64,000 nt of DNA from Lenzites betulinus (lineage: Eukaryota > Basidiomycota > Agaricomycetes > Polyporales > Polyporaceae), in the NCBI GenBank assembly GCA_022264855.1, contig JABYQU010000007.1:124001-188000 (forward strand), given 5' to 3'. Positions 53,066 to 64,000 of the stretch are shown here, one piece after another. The translations under genes and the position numbers were made by a program. The notes under the pieces are model-generated. The model was given only the letters and a program-made list of their open reading frames with translations, was not told the DNA's origin and ran no database searches. Position 1 is the stretch's first letter; each line of letters opens with the position of its first letter.

Positions 53066-53778
53066 CGAGCTCGAGGATACTTGAGAAGCCCGGCGTGACG
53101 CCGCAGAACCTCCCTCTCTGGTTCAAGTTACTCCGACTAAGTACCAGTTACTCGTCGTTTAAACATTCAACGTTCATGCCCAGACAACCCCAAGCCTCTC
53201 AAGCAGAACATGGTCAAACTTAAGACACATAGGTAGTCGAGTGTAAGTGACGTCGACTTCCAGACCGCTAGATCCAGAAGAGCGGCAACGAGTTTGGGCG
53301 CTAAATGACAAGTAGTGGCACTGGCACACACGACGACAACTCGATGGTTGGGTTGGAGGCGCACGGAAGAGACATGGAGGAGGGCCGCAAGGAGCTGATA
53401 GAATCCGAACAAGCACTAAGATATACAGTAAGTTAAACAATTGCGTACGTGCGACCACTACTAGCGACGCGGACAACACTGCGGACATACTCGAAAACAT
53501 CGACAATTTGTACCGGAAACGGGATCGAGCGGGAAAGCACGCAGAGGTGAGTATGTGTGGGACGGACGAGGAGGCGTGAGTGTTTGACTACGAGCGTGAG
53601 TTTGTGTATGAGTTTGTATAAAGTTGTGAGGTGGGGTCCGAGTTCGAGTGTCCGCAAGATCCGTTGTGATTGTGAGATTGGCTTCTGTCCGGCATCCCGT
53701 ATTCTCAGGTCTGGGTTGTGTATGACACAACCATCCGCCGTGGTCTCCAGGGTATCCTTTCGCTCGCGGGTATCGCTA

Positions 53779-56143
53779 TCATTTGCGGGACCGCGTACTC
53801 CGCGTCATGCCCCCGCCGCGCACCTTCTCGAGCTGCTGTCGTCGACGTGCATAGTCTTCGCGGTTCATTCGCTGCAAGAAATACTCCCCGCCGCTACCGC
53901 CCCAGGAGACGCTTCCAGGGTAGTATGGGCGTGCCGTGACGGTGAAGATCTCCCCGATGTCGTCCATCTATCCAAGTGATCGTTAGCCGCCAATTAAAAC
54001 TTACAGACCGAAATTCGACTTACGTTTCGCTCTTTCAGGGCAGGGGACGCACTGCGTTCCCGCGTGATACCGTTCCGGGCGGTTGTGCGGCCAGAGCCCA
54101 TGAGACATTTGAGGGAGACGACGATCGCGCCTTCCTTCAAATCAAGGAACTTCTGCCGCAGCGCCTCGTTAACTTTCCGAGCACATCGTCAGTAACATGT
54201 AATGGCAGGCGCATATTGAAAGAACTCACGAGGCTCAAGGAAGACCTTGTTGTTGACCAGCACTACATCGGCCTCCTTCACGAGCCTGTCCACCTTCTCG
54301 CTCTTGAGCATGTCGCCCTCCTCAAGCTCGACCTCGCCCATGCGCACGCCCCACATCCTGCACCGCGTCCTGAACTGCTCCACTTGACTTCGCGCGATCT
54401 TCGCCGGCTCGGGCATGATTTCCACGCCGTACGCGCGGCACCCGGTCTCGAGTGCGGCTTGTAGGACGACGTTTCCGACGCCCGCGCCGAGGTCGAGAAA
54501 GAGCATGCCCTCGCGCAGACGCGTCGCGCGCACGATGTCCGAGACGAAGGGAGGCATGAGTTCCCCGTAGACCTCGGACGAGAACGCCTCGTATCGGGTG
54601 AGCTTGTGCACGTGCGGACCAACGGCACGCTGGTACGTCTCGTCGATAATGCGTTGCACGACGGGGGAGGGCATGTTTGTCCAGGATTTGACGGCGACAC
54701 GGAATTCGTTTGGAGGCGCAGGGTCGAAGAGGTCGGGTGGGAGTGGTGGGTATTTGAAGAGATGGAGCAAGGCGGTGATTGCGCACATTACTTTGATGAA
54801 TAGCGGGCCGTCGTGTTTGTGGATGGCACGTTGTAGGAGGCGGAGGTAATCTACGGTTGGGGCGCTTGAGGGGGTACGACGCCTAGCATATGGAGACAGC
54901 ACAGAAAAGCACGAAAACGACGAGATTGATGAGAAAGAGGAGTCTGATGAGGCTGATGATACAGATGATTGCGAGGAAGAGGAGGAGGCAGACGAGTCGG
55001 ACAGTGGAGAGGGAATGAATGAAGGAGGTGAAGAAGCGGCGGAAGAGGGAGGGGAATAATCTGACTCGTACGAATCTTCATCCGCAAGATCCTTAGCGGG
55101 TAGTGTACCAAACAGCGAGCGTTGAGTTGGTGTCAAATAGTCTGGAGGTGGGGTGAGTGATAAGCTCCCGCGAGACATGAATATTTCTTACGTTCGATGA
55201 TTATATGCAAACTGCTCTCGAGACACATAATGGGGTTGTAGTGGTCCTTGTCTTTCGGTGCTAGTAGAATAAATCTGGGTAGTCGTAAGAAACAAGGACT
55301 GCTGCTATCAAGTGCATAGACTAACCTTTCGCTAGCTCCTGTATTTGGATACTCCAAGGTGGCGTAGGGGTAATGTGTCGGATGTGGGTCAAATGAGCGA
55401 TCCTCAGGATCCTCGGGGTTTGTGAAATCTACACGCATATCAGCAACTCGTACCAGATAATATAGAGGAAGTGTACGCCTCCAAGACCATGCGCGCGCCC
55501 GTCCTAGAGGAAAGGCACAGGGCACAGACTGTGCATCCCTTCTGGAGGGTGGTGTTGTATAGAGAGCGTACTCACAGGCCTTATACCCTTTCATGAGATC
55601 CTGGACTACTGACTCCGAACTGAGGAATTCCGTTCCTGGCCTCCCATCCGCGTCAATCCAGCATTCGCGTGCGGGGATAGAGGGTGTCGCTGCGCTGACT
55701 ACAGACGTTGCTCGCGTACTTGGAGAAGACATCACTTCGTTTGCTAAGGGAGAAGGTGCAGCAGATGTCTGGCGGCTGGAAGTAGAGGGTGTGGAGGAAG
55801 ATGCCACACTCGAGGGACGCGTCCGGTGCTGAGGCTCCATCGCGTTCGTACAAGCACGATTATTGGACATCTCGGGGGTAACGCGTCGTTTCTTGTGGAA
55901 CGCATGCAAAAGGTCTTCTTCGCTCTTCCGTTTGGCGACATCGGTCTCTCGAAAGGGTTTTGCGGACGAAGGGGATTGTGCAGTAACCTTGATTGCCGGA
56001 GCGCCTGCACGGGGGTTAGGGGGTCGCGGTACGGCGACAACACGTGTTGTGACGACGGTGGACGAGCCGACGGCTGAGTACTTTGATTTGGAGAAGAAGG
56101 AGTGATCGGAGGAGGATGCGAAGGGCGTTGTGGACGAGCTCAT
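53779..56143 (-). CDS. DOT1: DOT1 histone H3-K79 methyltransferase
   Basis: Starts MSSSTTPFASSSDHSFF at 56143; an upstream in-frame codon at 56344 is not ATG. The N-terminal ~190 residues are Ser/Thr/Pro-rich and basic, as in Dot1 nucleosome-binding tails. Later exons give HPTHYPYATLEYPNTGASER and LTPTQRSLFGTLP, then the catalytic domain: KLTRYEAFSSEVYGEL, the SAM-binding DLGAGVGNVVLQAA (~54472-54495), YGVEIMPEPAKIA, and VVLVNNKVFLEP (the NN-K motif). The last exons add NEALRQKFLDLKEGA, VSLKCLMGSGRTT and a final exon with YYPGSVSWGGSGGEYFL. Dot1 methylates H3 Lys79 without a SET domain and acts in silencing, checkpoint and repair. It shares a 479-bp divergent promoter with SEC4. Confidence 0.93.
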
Positions 56144-56622
56144 CGTCGTCGAGGTCGTGGTCGGTGTCCAAGGTCGGTGGCGGTGAGCCGCTGCAGGTAC
56201 TTTTCTGTCAATACTCCGGTTTCCCCGGCGGCGCTTAGCCACTCCAGATGTGCTAAATTGCCTGATTGGGGGGTTATCTGGAGTTATCCCTGTAAACTCA
56301 GTCAGCTCAACAAACACGAGTCTTTCACGAAAAACACTCAACACCTTGTGGATAACACGTTGAATGTCTCCAGGCGAATTCCTGAGGATGACGGAAGGGG
56401 AGAGACGCGCGTGAGAGTCGAGAACCCATCCGCTCGTTCCTAGACGGCTGCCTTAACGGGAAGCGCACGTGTCGGAGATGGTTGCCGTACTGGAGTCGTC
56501 CCGCCACCTGTGACCTCGCCCAGCCCTCGACACTCTCCGCCTCCTCCACATCGTACGTTCCCTTCGCCGCGCTGTCTTGGCCAACCCCCGGCTCCTCTCA
56601 CTCAGTCTTCATCTTGTAGATC
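56144..56622. promoter_or_regulatory. Divergent promoter between DOT1 and SEC4 genes
   Basis: 479 bp between the two start codons; both 5' UTRs and promoters must fit here. No clear TATA box is seen, as usual for housekeeping genes. Confidence 0.55.
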
Positions 56623-57646
<1,024 letters not shown>

Positions 57647-58086
57647 ACGCGTCCCCTCTCCGCAGTCGCCCTCGCCGTCACGTCTCACAGCCATAGATCC
57701 GTCCCGACCCCCGCATGCATCTCGCGCTCCCAGCCCTCTGTGTCACCGTCATACGCCATACATACATTTGTATTAGTGTACCTGTGTCTCTCCCCGCTGT
57801 CCCGACGTCGTATATTCCCGGTTGCTCCGTTGGCTGGCCTCCGCGCGCCCGAGGGCGGGCACGGTCGGCGTCGCTCTCCAGCAATCTACATATTTATACA
57901 GGAATGGAAAGCGCGGGTAGTGATCAGGGGACGACGGTATCGATATATGTACAGACAACACGGAGAACGAGCAACAACGTGAGAGCACGGATATGAAGTT
58001 CAGGAACAGAAACAGTTCACCATGAGTAGATCGTACACAGCCAGGCATTTGCCCAATCCAACCCGGAGTTAAACATGAGCGCGAGC
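57647..58086. other. Convergent intergenic region
   Basis: 440 bp between the 3' ends of the SEC4 and ARP5 genes; presumably both 3' UTRs. Nothing else recognised. Confidence 0.5.
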
Positions 58087-61041
58087 TCAGGATAGCGGCA
58101 CCGACGCGTTCCAATTCCCGCCCCACCACCGTTTTACGCGCTCCCCGCCCCACTCCTCGTACTCGGCCTTCGTCACACCGACGCGCTGGAACTCGTCCGT
58201 GCGCGCGAACGCTGCCATCCCGCGCCATGCGTCGCCCGTCGGGTCCGCCGCGCGCACGATCTCAAGGGGCATCTCGGGCGGGAGGATCGGGCGCAACGTC
58301 GCGTGCAGCCGCGGGGTGAGGTTCGGAAAGTACGAGGGCCCCCCGGTGAGGAACACGTTCTGTGCCGCGCGCGGGGGTGAGTCTGGGGGGAATGTGCGGG
58401 AGACAGAGGGCATACCTTAACAAGCCTGCCCTTTTCCGCGTCGGGGAAGCGCGCGAGGACGTTCTGGAGAACCTCGCCCAGGCCCGCAGAGTCGACGCCT
58501 GCCATGCTTGGGGAGAACCACGTCTCGCAGACGCGCCAGCGCTCGACGTTCATGTGAATGCGCGTTTTGCCTGTAGTATCGCGGAGCTGCTTAGTGTGTG
58601 CTTTGGAAGGATGCATGCTCATGAACTGACCTTTGACATCGCCTTCGTCATATTGAGGACGGAAGGCAGCCATGAGAGCGGAACGTTGGGAGGCGAGCGA
58701 TGCGTGCGTGTGCTCCTCGGTGAACGTCGGGTCGTATGCGAGCAGCTTCTGCTCTACAGCCTGCAGGCTAACGAGATCGTCTTCCTCGTCAGAAGAAGCA
58801 GCTGCAGTGTTCTGCAGCTTATACTGTTAGCGTGAGCATATGCGTCAAGTACCCTGAAACGCGCACAATCTTCCGATAGATTGCCCAATCCGCATCGTCG
58901 GCACCGAACATATCCTCTGCGCCACTCTATGAGCAAGCCGTTTCGACTGCGATAGGCCGTTGCTCAGCGTACCTCCAGTCCCTTTGCGCCGCTTCTTCGG
59001 CACCCTGTCGTCCGCCGCAAGGTTCGCAATGCTCTTCATTCGCGCCTGCGACGCCGCGCTCTTCCGGTCGTTCAACGCTGCCTTACGCCTGTTCCGCTCC
59101 TTGATGCGCGTCATGATCGCCTGCCGCCCCACACCACTTTCAGCTCAGTCCAACGTCTCTGTCCAGCCACTGAGAATCTAGCTTCGTTAGAGGAATAAAC
59201 ATACCTCCTGCTCCTTGCGCAACCGTGTCGCCCACGCGGAGATGTCGCGGTCTCGCTCCTGCTCCTCGCGCTTTTCCTCCGCTTCCCGCTCTTCCCGCTC
59301 GCGTTCCTTCTCGCGTTTGGCGCGTTCGCGGGCTTCGTAGCCCGCCTTGAGTAGTTTCTGCTTCTTCTTTTCCTTCAAGCCTTCCTCATCGAGCTATAAA
59401 CGTTCAGTGTATCATCCAGCAAAGCTTCGAAAAGCAACCGACCTCTTCGTCGGGAGTATCTACGAGGGGAAACGAGGGTGGCTGATCCGGCTGTCGAAAA
59501 GCAACGTTTGAACGGAAATTCATGAGGACAGGCGCTAGATACCTTCGTACCTCCTCGTTCTCTCCGTCTGCTTCCTTCTTGCGCACCTTTTTGAGGTCCG
59601 CTTCCAGCTTCTTAATGGTGCTGTCCAAGGCGGCATCATTCGCAAAGCCCTCCTCCTTCAAGGTGTCCTGCAAAGGTCATAAGAACCTAGACCCACCTCA
59701 CAAATAAAGCAGGGCCGAACGTACCGCCCACTCCCGTTTTGTCTCCTCATCTCGTCGATCTCGCACACTCTGCAAATGCGCAAGGTCGCTCTCCTTCTGC
59801 ATTAGCTAAACAGCGCAGTTCCCTCAGCAAATTTACACGGGATGAGGATATGCACTATACCTTCTCCAGGCGTGATTTGGCAGCGAGCTCTTGCAGCTTG
59901 CGGCCCTGTTCCTTCTTACGCTCCGCAATACGTGCTAGCTCCTCCTCCGTCTTCTCCTCCACCACAGGGAGCGTAAACGGGAACTGGATGATGCGGTCCG
60001 CTGCGCGCATCTCCAGAGGGTCCTTCAACCGCCGCAGGAGTGCTGTGTAGTCTGTCGCGAATTCACAGAAGTTTTGTAGCATCCACTAGAGGGAGATGAG
60101 AGGCTGCACAAGGGATTCAGGGCGAGCAGCGTACGTTGGACTGGATGGGGGTCACTCTGTTCGGGAATGTGGGGTACTTGAGTTGTATCAGTTTCAACAG
60201 GTACTCGGCTGCTTGAGATGCGCCCCAAGGTATCCTGTGTTATTGGTCAACCTTCCGTCCTCGGAATACTATAAGAACACTGCTTGCCGTTTAGCGTGGC
60301 TCATGAGGCCCTTGCCGTCAAGAACAGGTATAACAGATGTGGAGGCGGTATTGAAAGAGACAACGAGCCCGTCCGACTGAAACGGCACCGGCGGGGAAGG
60401 AAGATTATTGTGGTAGAAGGACATAACGGAGTCGACGCAGAATGCGAGGGAGGGAACGGAATATTGCTCGAACATTAACTCAGAGGTCACTGCAAGACAG
60501 CGTTAGCCTGCACGTACAATGCCTCACACTCTATGCGTCGATGGAATATAGTGCTCACGCGCTCGCGAATGCAATGGCGAAGCCAACCGCTCCGTCATGA
60601 GGATAGGGTGGTCTACGGTTGGGCTGTCGATCCCGAGCTGTATAAACGCGTAGTCCAACGCGTTCTCCTACAGCCCACAAGGGTTATCTTCCGCTATCTC
60701 AGCAGGCTGCAACGTTCGGAACATACTAGCGCGTCGAAGTTGAGCAGGACGTCCCCCTCCCATGGTGTCCGCGCCTGCGAACGCGCCCCGCCCTCGATGT
60801 CAATACCCTCTCCAAACAGTAGCAACGGCTTGTTCGTCTTGCGTTCCTTGTACTTCGCAATCATGTTCGCGCCCATTCGTGGTTGTTCAGACGTGCAGAA
60901 CCCGAAGCGGAGATTTGTGGATCCATTGTCGATGCACAACGGCGTATGCTTGTCGCGGTGCGCGTCGTAGGACGCGGGTACTTGGACCCTCGGCAGTGGT
61001 TGAGGCGGTAGGTATGTAACGTTGACCTCGTCTATCTCCAT
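58087..61041 (-). CDS. ARP5: Actin-related protein 5 (INO80 complex subunit)
   Basis: Multi-exon gene starting MEIDEVNVTYLPPQPLP at 61041. The actin fold is seen in pieces: PLCIDNGSTNLRFGFCT (nucleotide-binding phosphate loop), LMFEQYSVPSLAFCVDS, VVSFNTASTSVIPVLDG, and at the C-terminus NVFLTGGPSYFPNL with GMAAFA. Between actin subdomains lie long charged helical insertions (EEELARIAERKKEQGRKLQE; KKKQKLLKAGYEARERAKRE), the hallmark of Arp5 insertion regions that grip the nucleosome and Ies6. Arp5 couples ATP hydrolysis to nucleosome sliding in INO80. The protein ends WGGNWNASVPLS. The exon count is about ten and was not fully resolved. Confidence 0.93.
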
Positions 61042-61317
61042 GGTTGCAGGTAGAGGCGGCGGCGAGGAAAGAGACGACAGGAGCAAGCATCGTGCATCTT
61101 ATGTACGAAGTAGTGCGCGGCGACACTTGCAGTTGACATGATTACCATTTTGGGCAGACTGAGTGGCATTATCCGGAACTTGGTTGTACATATGCGCTCG
61201 ACATACGCATGGGCATGCTCAGAACTATCTCGAACCCTGTACCTCAACATCTCATACATGATACTGGACAAACGAGAATTTCAAGAAATCATCATCGTAC
61301 AAACAGGATCGGTACCG

Positions 61318-64000
61318 TTACGGAAACGCGGCCTTCATCGCCAGATCGACGTCCTCCCGCCATTCAAAAGCTTCGCCCATATCGATCTCCACGGTACGCA
61401 AGAAGTCGTCTGCGCTGCGTATGCGCGACCTGATCGTGTCTTCATCGCATCGGTTGTATGCCGAAGCTGAGGGATGCCAGTCTTGATGAAACCGCGACAC
61501 CTGTTGTAAAAGTTGCCTAAATCCCCGCAAGCATCAGCTCAACGGCGGTACTGCCTCCTCCTCATCATTCCCGATGAATGAACGTACGTGAGACGCTCCA
61601 TAGTCATTTGCATGTCCTCGAGCTTCCGATGATTGATCGACTTGAGCTCCTCCTTCGTCCTCGCAATCGCCGTGCTCAGATGGTCCTTCATGCATTCGAC
61701 CGCGAAGTATGCGTGCGGCAAGGCCCTGCGGAAAAGCGCGCGACACCGGAAGGTTGTCCATTCAGTCTTCTGTGCATGTGCCTGGAACTGCGTGTATATG
61801 CGAAGCCTCCGCTCCTGGAATGTGTCCCGATGGGCTCTGACTCTCGTCCAATAGTCCTTGAATGTCGCAGCAATGAGTGTCGCAGCTGCACGCTCGCGCG
61901 GTGTCAGGCCAGGTGCGTTCTGATGGGCCCCCTCCGAGTCGCTACCAATTTCGCCCGTGTCCTGGCGGAAGCTTTCTGAGAAGTCCCCCGCGTTGGTTCC
62001 GCGTGTATTCGCAAGTACAGGAGTGATTGTTGGTGGCCGCGACTCGTAGGCGGCGCGGGAGGCGGTGGTCATGAGGGGAGGTGTTGCTACGAGCTCCAAG
62101 AGTTGCTTCACGCCAAGGATAGCTGCGATATCTGTAATACGGGCGAAGGGAATGCGTCGTACGGAACGCGATACGTGTTTTGGCATGGGCATTGCGGTGT
62201 CCCAGAGCTGGACCATCTCGTCAAGGTCTGACCCGGTAGTCGACGCACCAGCGGCTCTCATGAGCCCATCCCAAGACGTTGCGCATGCATATCTAGATGA
62301 GCCAGTGATCTCCTGGATCGCGGAGATAGTAGCCATAACATCATGGCGCAGCTCGTCCGAACGCTGATTGCAACCCCCTAAACATATGATCTATGAGCAT
62401 GTGTCTCGACTTCACAGATCAAGCCGCCCTACACAAGCAGAGATTCTTGAAGCTAAGTCCGCAGAGGTAGTAAGTATTCCTAGTACTGTAACGTGGATTC
62501 TTGTGAAGACGTACATCCTAGCGACCAATATATTCCTGGTTATGTTGGCTCCCGGTTTGGATAGATCCAAATTCTCGACGAGGATGAGCCATTCTGCCAG
62601 TGTGTCACATTAGTAAGAGGATGCAAGTAGTCATCATCTTGGATGCGATAAACAACATACCTGTATCGTATCCTGAGTATACCTGTTGAACGAGGTCCCT
62701 CAGATGCCATGTGTATTGAGCAGCTAGGTCAGTCGACTTGGCTCTGAGCACAGGGAAAGATGGGAGGGTGCGGGCAATCCAGCTCTTTGGCAAAGTCAGG
62801 CCGTGGAGCGTTCCGAGCGATCGCAGTGCCCGTGCTATGATCAATGAGCTGCACAGGTGATCCATGAAGTCACAGAGGACAACGACGTCGATGGGCAGAC
62901 GGCTAGCCAGGATATGGCTAGATGGCTTCAATATTAGTACTGCTGTGCTGACGGATGACGAAAAACTTACTTCAGGAGGAGCACACCCCGGTCCAACGAT
63001 TCTGGGACTTGTCCTTGCATTGTGAGCAGGAGGTCTTGCACGACGTAGGTTTTGGATCTCCACACTGGCAATTGTGGGGATCGGGGCCCAGGGAAAGCGC
63101 ATGGTATGAGGTGCAAACGATTGAACGCCGCGTGATAATCCCATAGTACGGCGAGGCGTGTCGCTCTGAACAGACTGTTGAGGAAAATATGGAGACTTTC
63201 TCTTCCTCCCGGGCTCAGATTGTTCAAGAAGTCCTGGATCCATACGGTTACCACAGACCGGCCTTCCATTAGTTCAGGAATAGCGTCAGGTGAGAGCACG
63301 TGCACGGAACCCAGCGTGAAATGTGGGGGATAGAGTGCTTCATACAAACGCCTAAGCCACACCCTAAGACAGCGGCAAATACCTTGGTCAGTACAATGAA
63401 TGACGAGTACTTGATTTTGACATACCTCTGTTGGAAAAAGAGCTCACGCGAGGGTACTTCGGCTGCATACAAAGTATGGTAGATCAAGATCTGCAGTAGG
63501 TGGATTCGTACCAGCAGATTGTACGTCGCAGACGAATCTTCTTGGGGATCGACATGATATTGAGGGCATTGCTGGCGGAAGCAAGATCTGGAAGCAGCGA
63601 AAAGGAAACACGGGCGAATCGTGAGCAACCGATGACAAGCCTCGTTGTGGTGTAGGACTCGTTTGAGGAGGTGCTCCCTGAGGATGCGCTTGATACGTTG
63701 CTCGAGATCCCGGCGTAGTATGACAAGGCCGAGCCATCCATTCCTCGCCCGATCAGTCCGTATGTGCTTGACACCTAAGCCCAGGCAGCTCCCATCATGA
63801 ACTAGATAGTGATCTTCATCGTAGACGGTGAAAGTGAACAACCTTCGGAGCACAGGGAGGGAGCACGGATGGGGATGGCACACGAACCGCTGCAGTAGGC
63901 GGGCATAGTGCAAGAATGTCTTGAAGTGGGAAGCGATCTCGACGAAAGACAGAGAGCCTAGATTGGTAGGCGTCGAGAAGTTGTTGTCCAGGATAACGAA
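61318..64000 (-). CDS. TRANK1-like giant helicase paralog, C-terminal part (5' end beyond right edge)
   Basis: Four or more exons match the C-terminus of the helicase at 35229-43888: PQYHVDPQEDSS after a C-x8-C-x4-C-x3-H cluster (63554-63610), WLRRLYEALYPPHFTLGSVHV (compare FWLEQLYDALFPTYYKLGSF), VVQDLLLTMQGQVPESLDRG, then ISAIQEITGSSRYACATSWD, the charged region with RRLRIYTQFQAHAQKTEW, and the last exon QLLQQVSRFHQDW to DLAMKAAFP. Frames are open throughout, so the gene looks alive. The helicase motor lies outside the window. Confidence 0.75.

Larger units (their letters stand above)
51983..53778. other. Intergenic region with homopolymer tracts
   Basis: About 1.8 kb between the MYND and DOT1 genes. 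Frames at 52346-52660 (minus) and 53174-53506 (minus) show no family signature. It contains a T26 run, an A15 run, and a GT/GAGT-rich low-complexity stretch near 53575-53625. No gene is supported. Confidence 0.5.

Overview
The window comes from a filamentous basidiomycete, most likely a wood-decaying agaricomycete. It carries a GH7 cellobiohydrolase with a CBM1, FunK1-type fungal kinases, HET-domain proteins and a Ngaro-like tyrosine-recombinase retrotransposon. Genes are cut by many 50-70 bp GT-AG introns, exons are GC-rich, and both strands are used densely. No tRNA, rRNA or CRISPR array was recognised.

Layout. (1) 1-4.6 kb: the 3' part of an F-box gene (-) and a secreted GH7 cellobiohydrolase (+). 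(2) 4.9-18.9 kb: two diverged copies of a ~3.85 kb segment in opposite orientation, each holding one complete FunK1 kinase gene. They enclose ~6.3 kb with a HET-domain gene, a decayed small gene and a GPI-anchored two-FAS1-domain protein. (3) 19.1-24.4 kb: an apparently complete Ngaro-like element (-) with Gag, RT-RNase H and tyrosine recombinase ORFs inside split direct repeats A1-ORFs-B1-A2-B2. An F-box/LRR-like remnant and a second HET-domain gene (-) follow, to 26.7 kb. Regions 2 and 3 form an accessory island.

(4) 27-34.8 kb: two paralogous FMN-binding split-barrel (PPOX-type) genes with C-terminal membrane tails lie on either side of an ISA1-type iron-sulfur assembly gene. A type II membrane protein of the O-fucosyltransferase superfamily comes next. 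(5) 35.2-43.9 kb: a very large SF1 (UvrD/TRANK1-like) helicase with TPR-like repeats (-). The C-terminal part of a paralog on the same strand runs off the right edge (61.3-64 kb). (6) 45.3-61 kb: conserved cellular genes: the RanBPM/Gid1 scaffold of the GID ubiquitin ligase, a MYND zinc-finger protein, DOT1 histone H3K79 methyltransferase, a SEC4/Rab8 GTPase sharing a divergent promoter with DOT1, and ARP5 of the INO80 remodeller. A decayed HNH-nuclease gene sits among them.

The window therefore contrasts a rearranged, repeat-rich island (lignocellulose, HET, kinase and retroelement genes) with a stable block of chromatin, trafficking and proteolysis genes. The strongest leads are the FunK1 inverted duplication with an apparent gene-conversion tract, the near-intact Ngaro element, and a CCCH-like cysteine/histidine motif kept in both giant helicase paralogs. 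Exon joins were worked out by eye from splice signals and frame; no alignment or database search was run.
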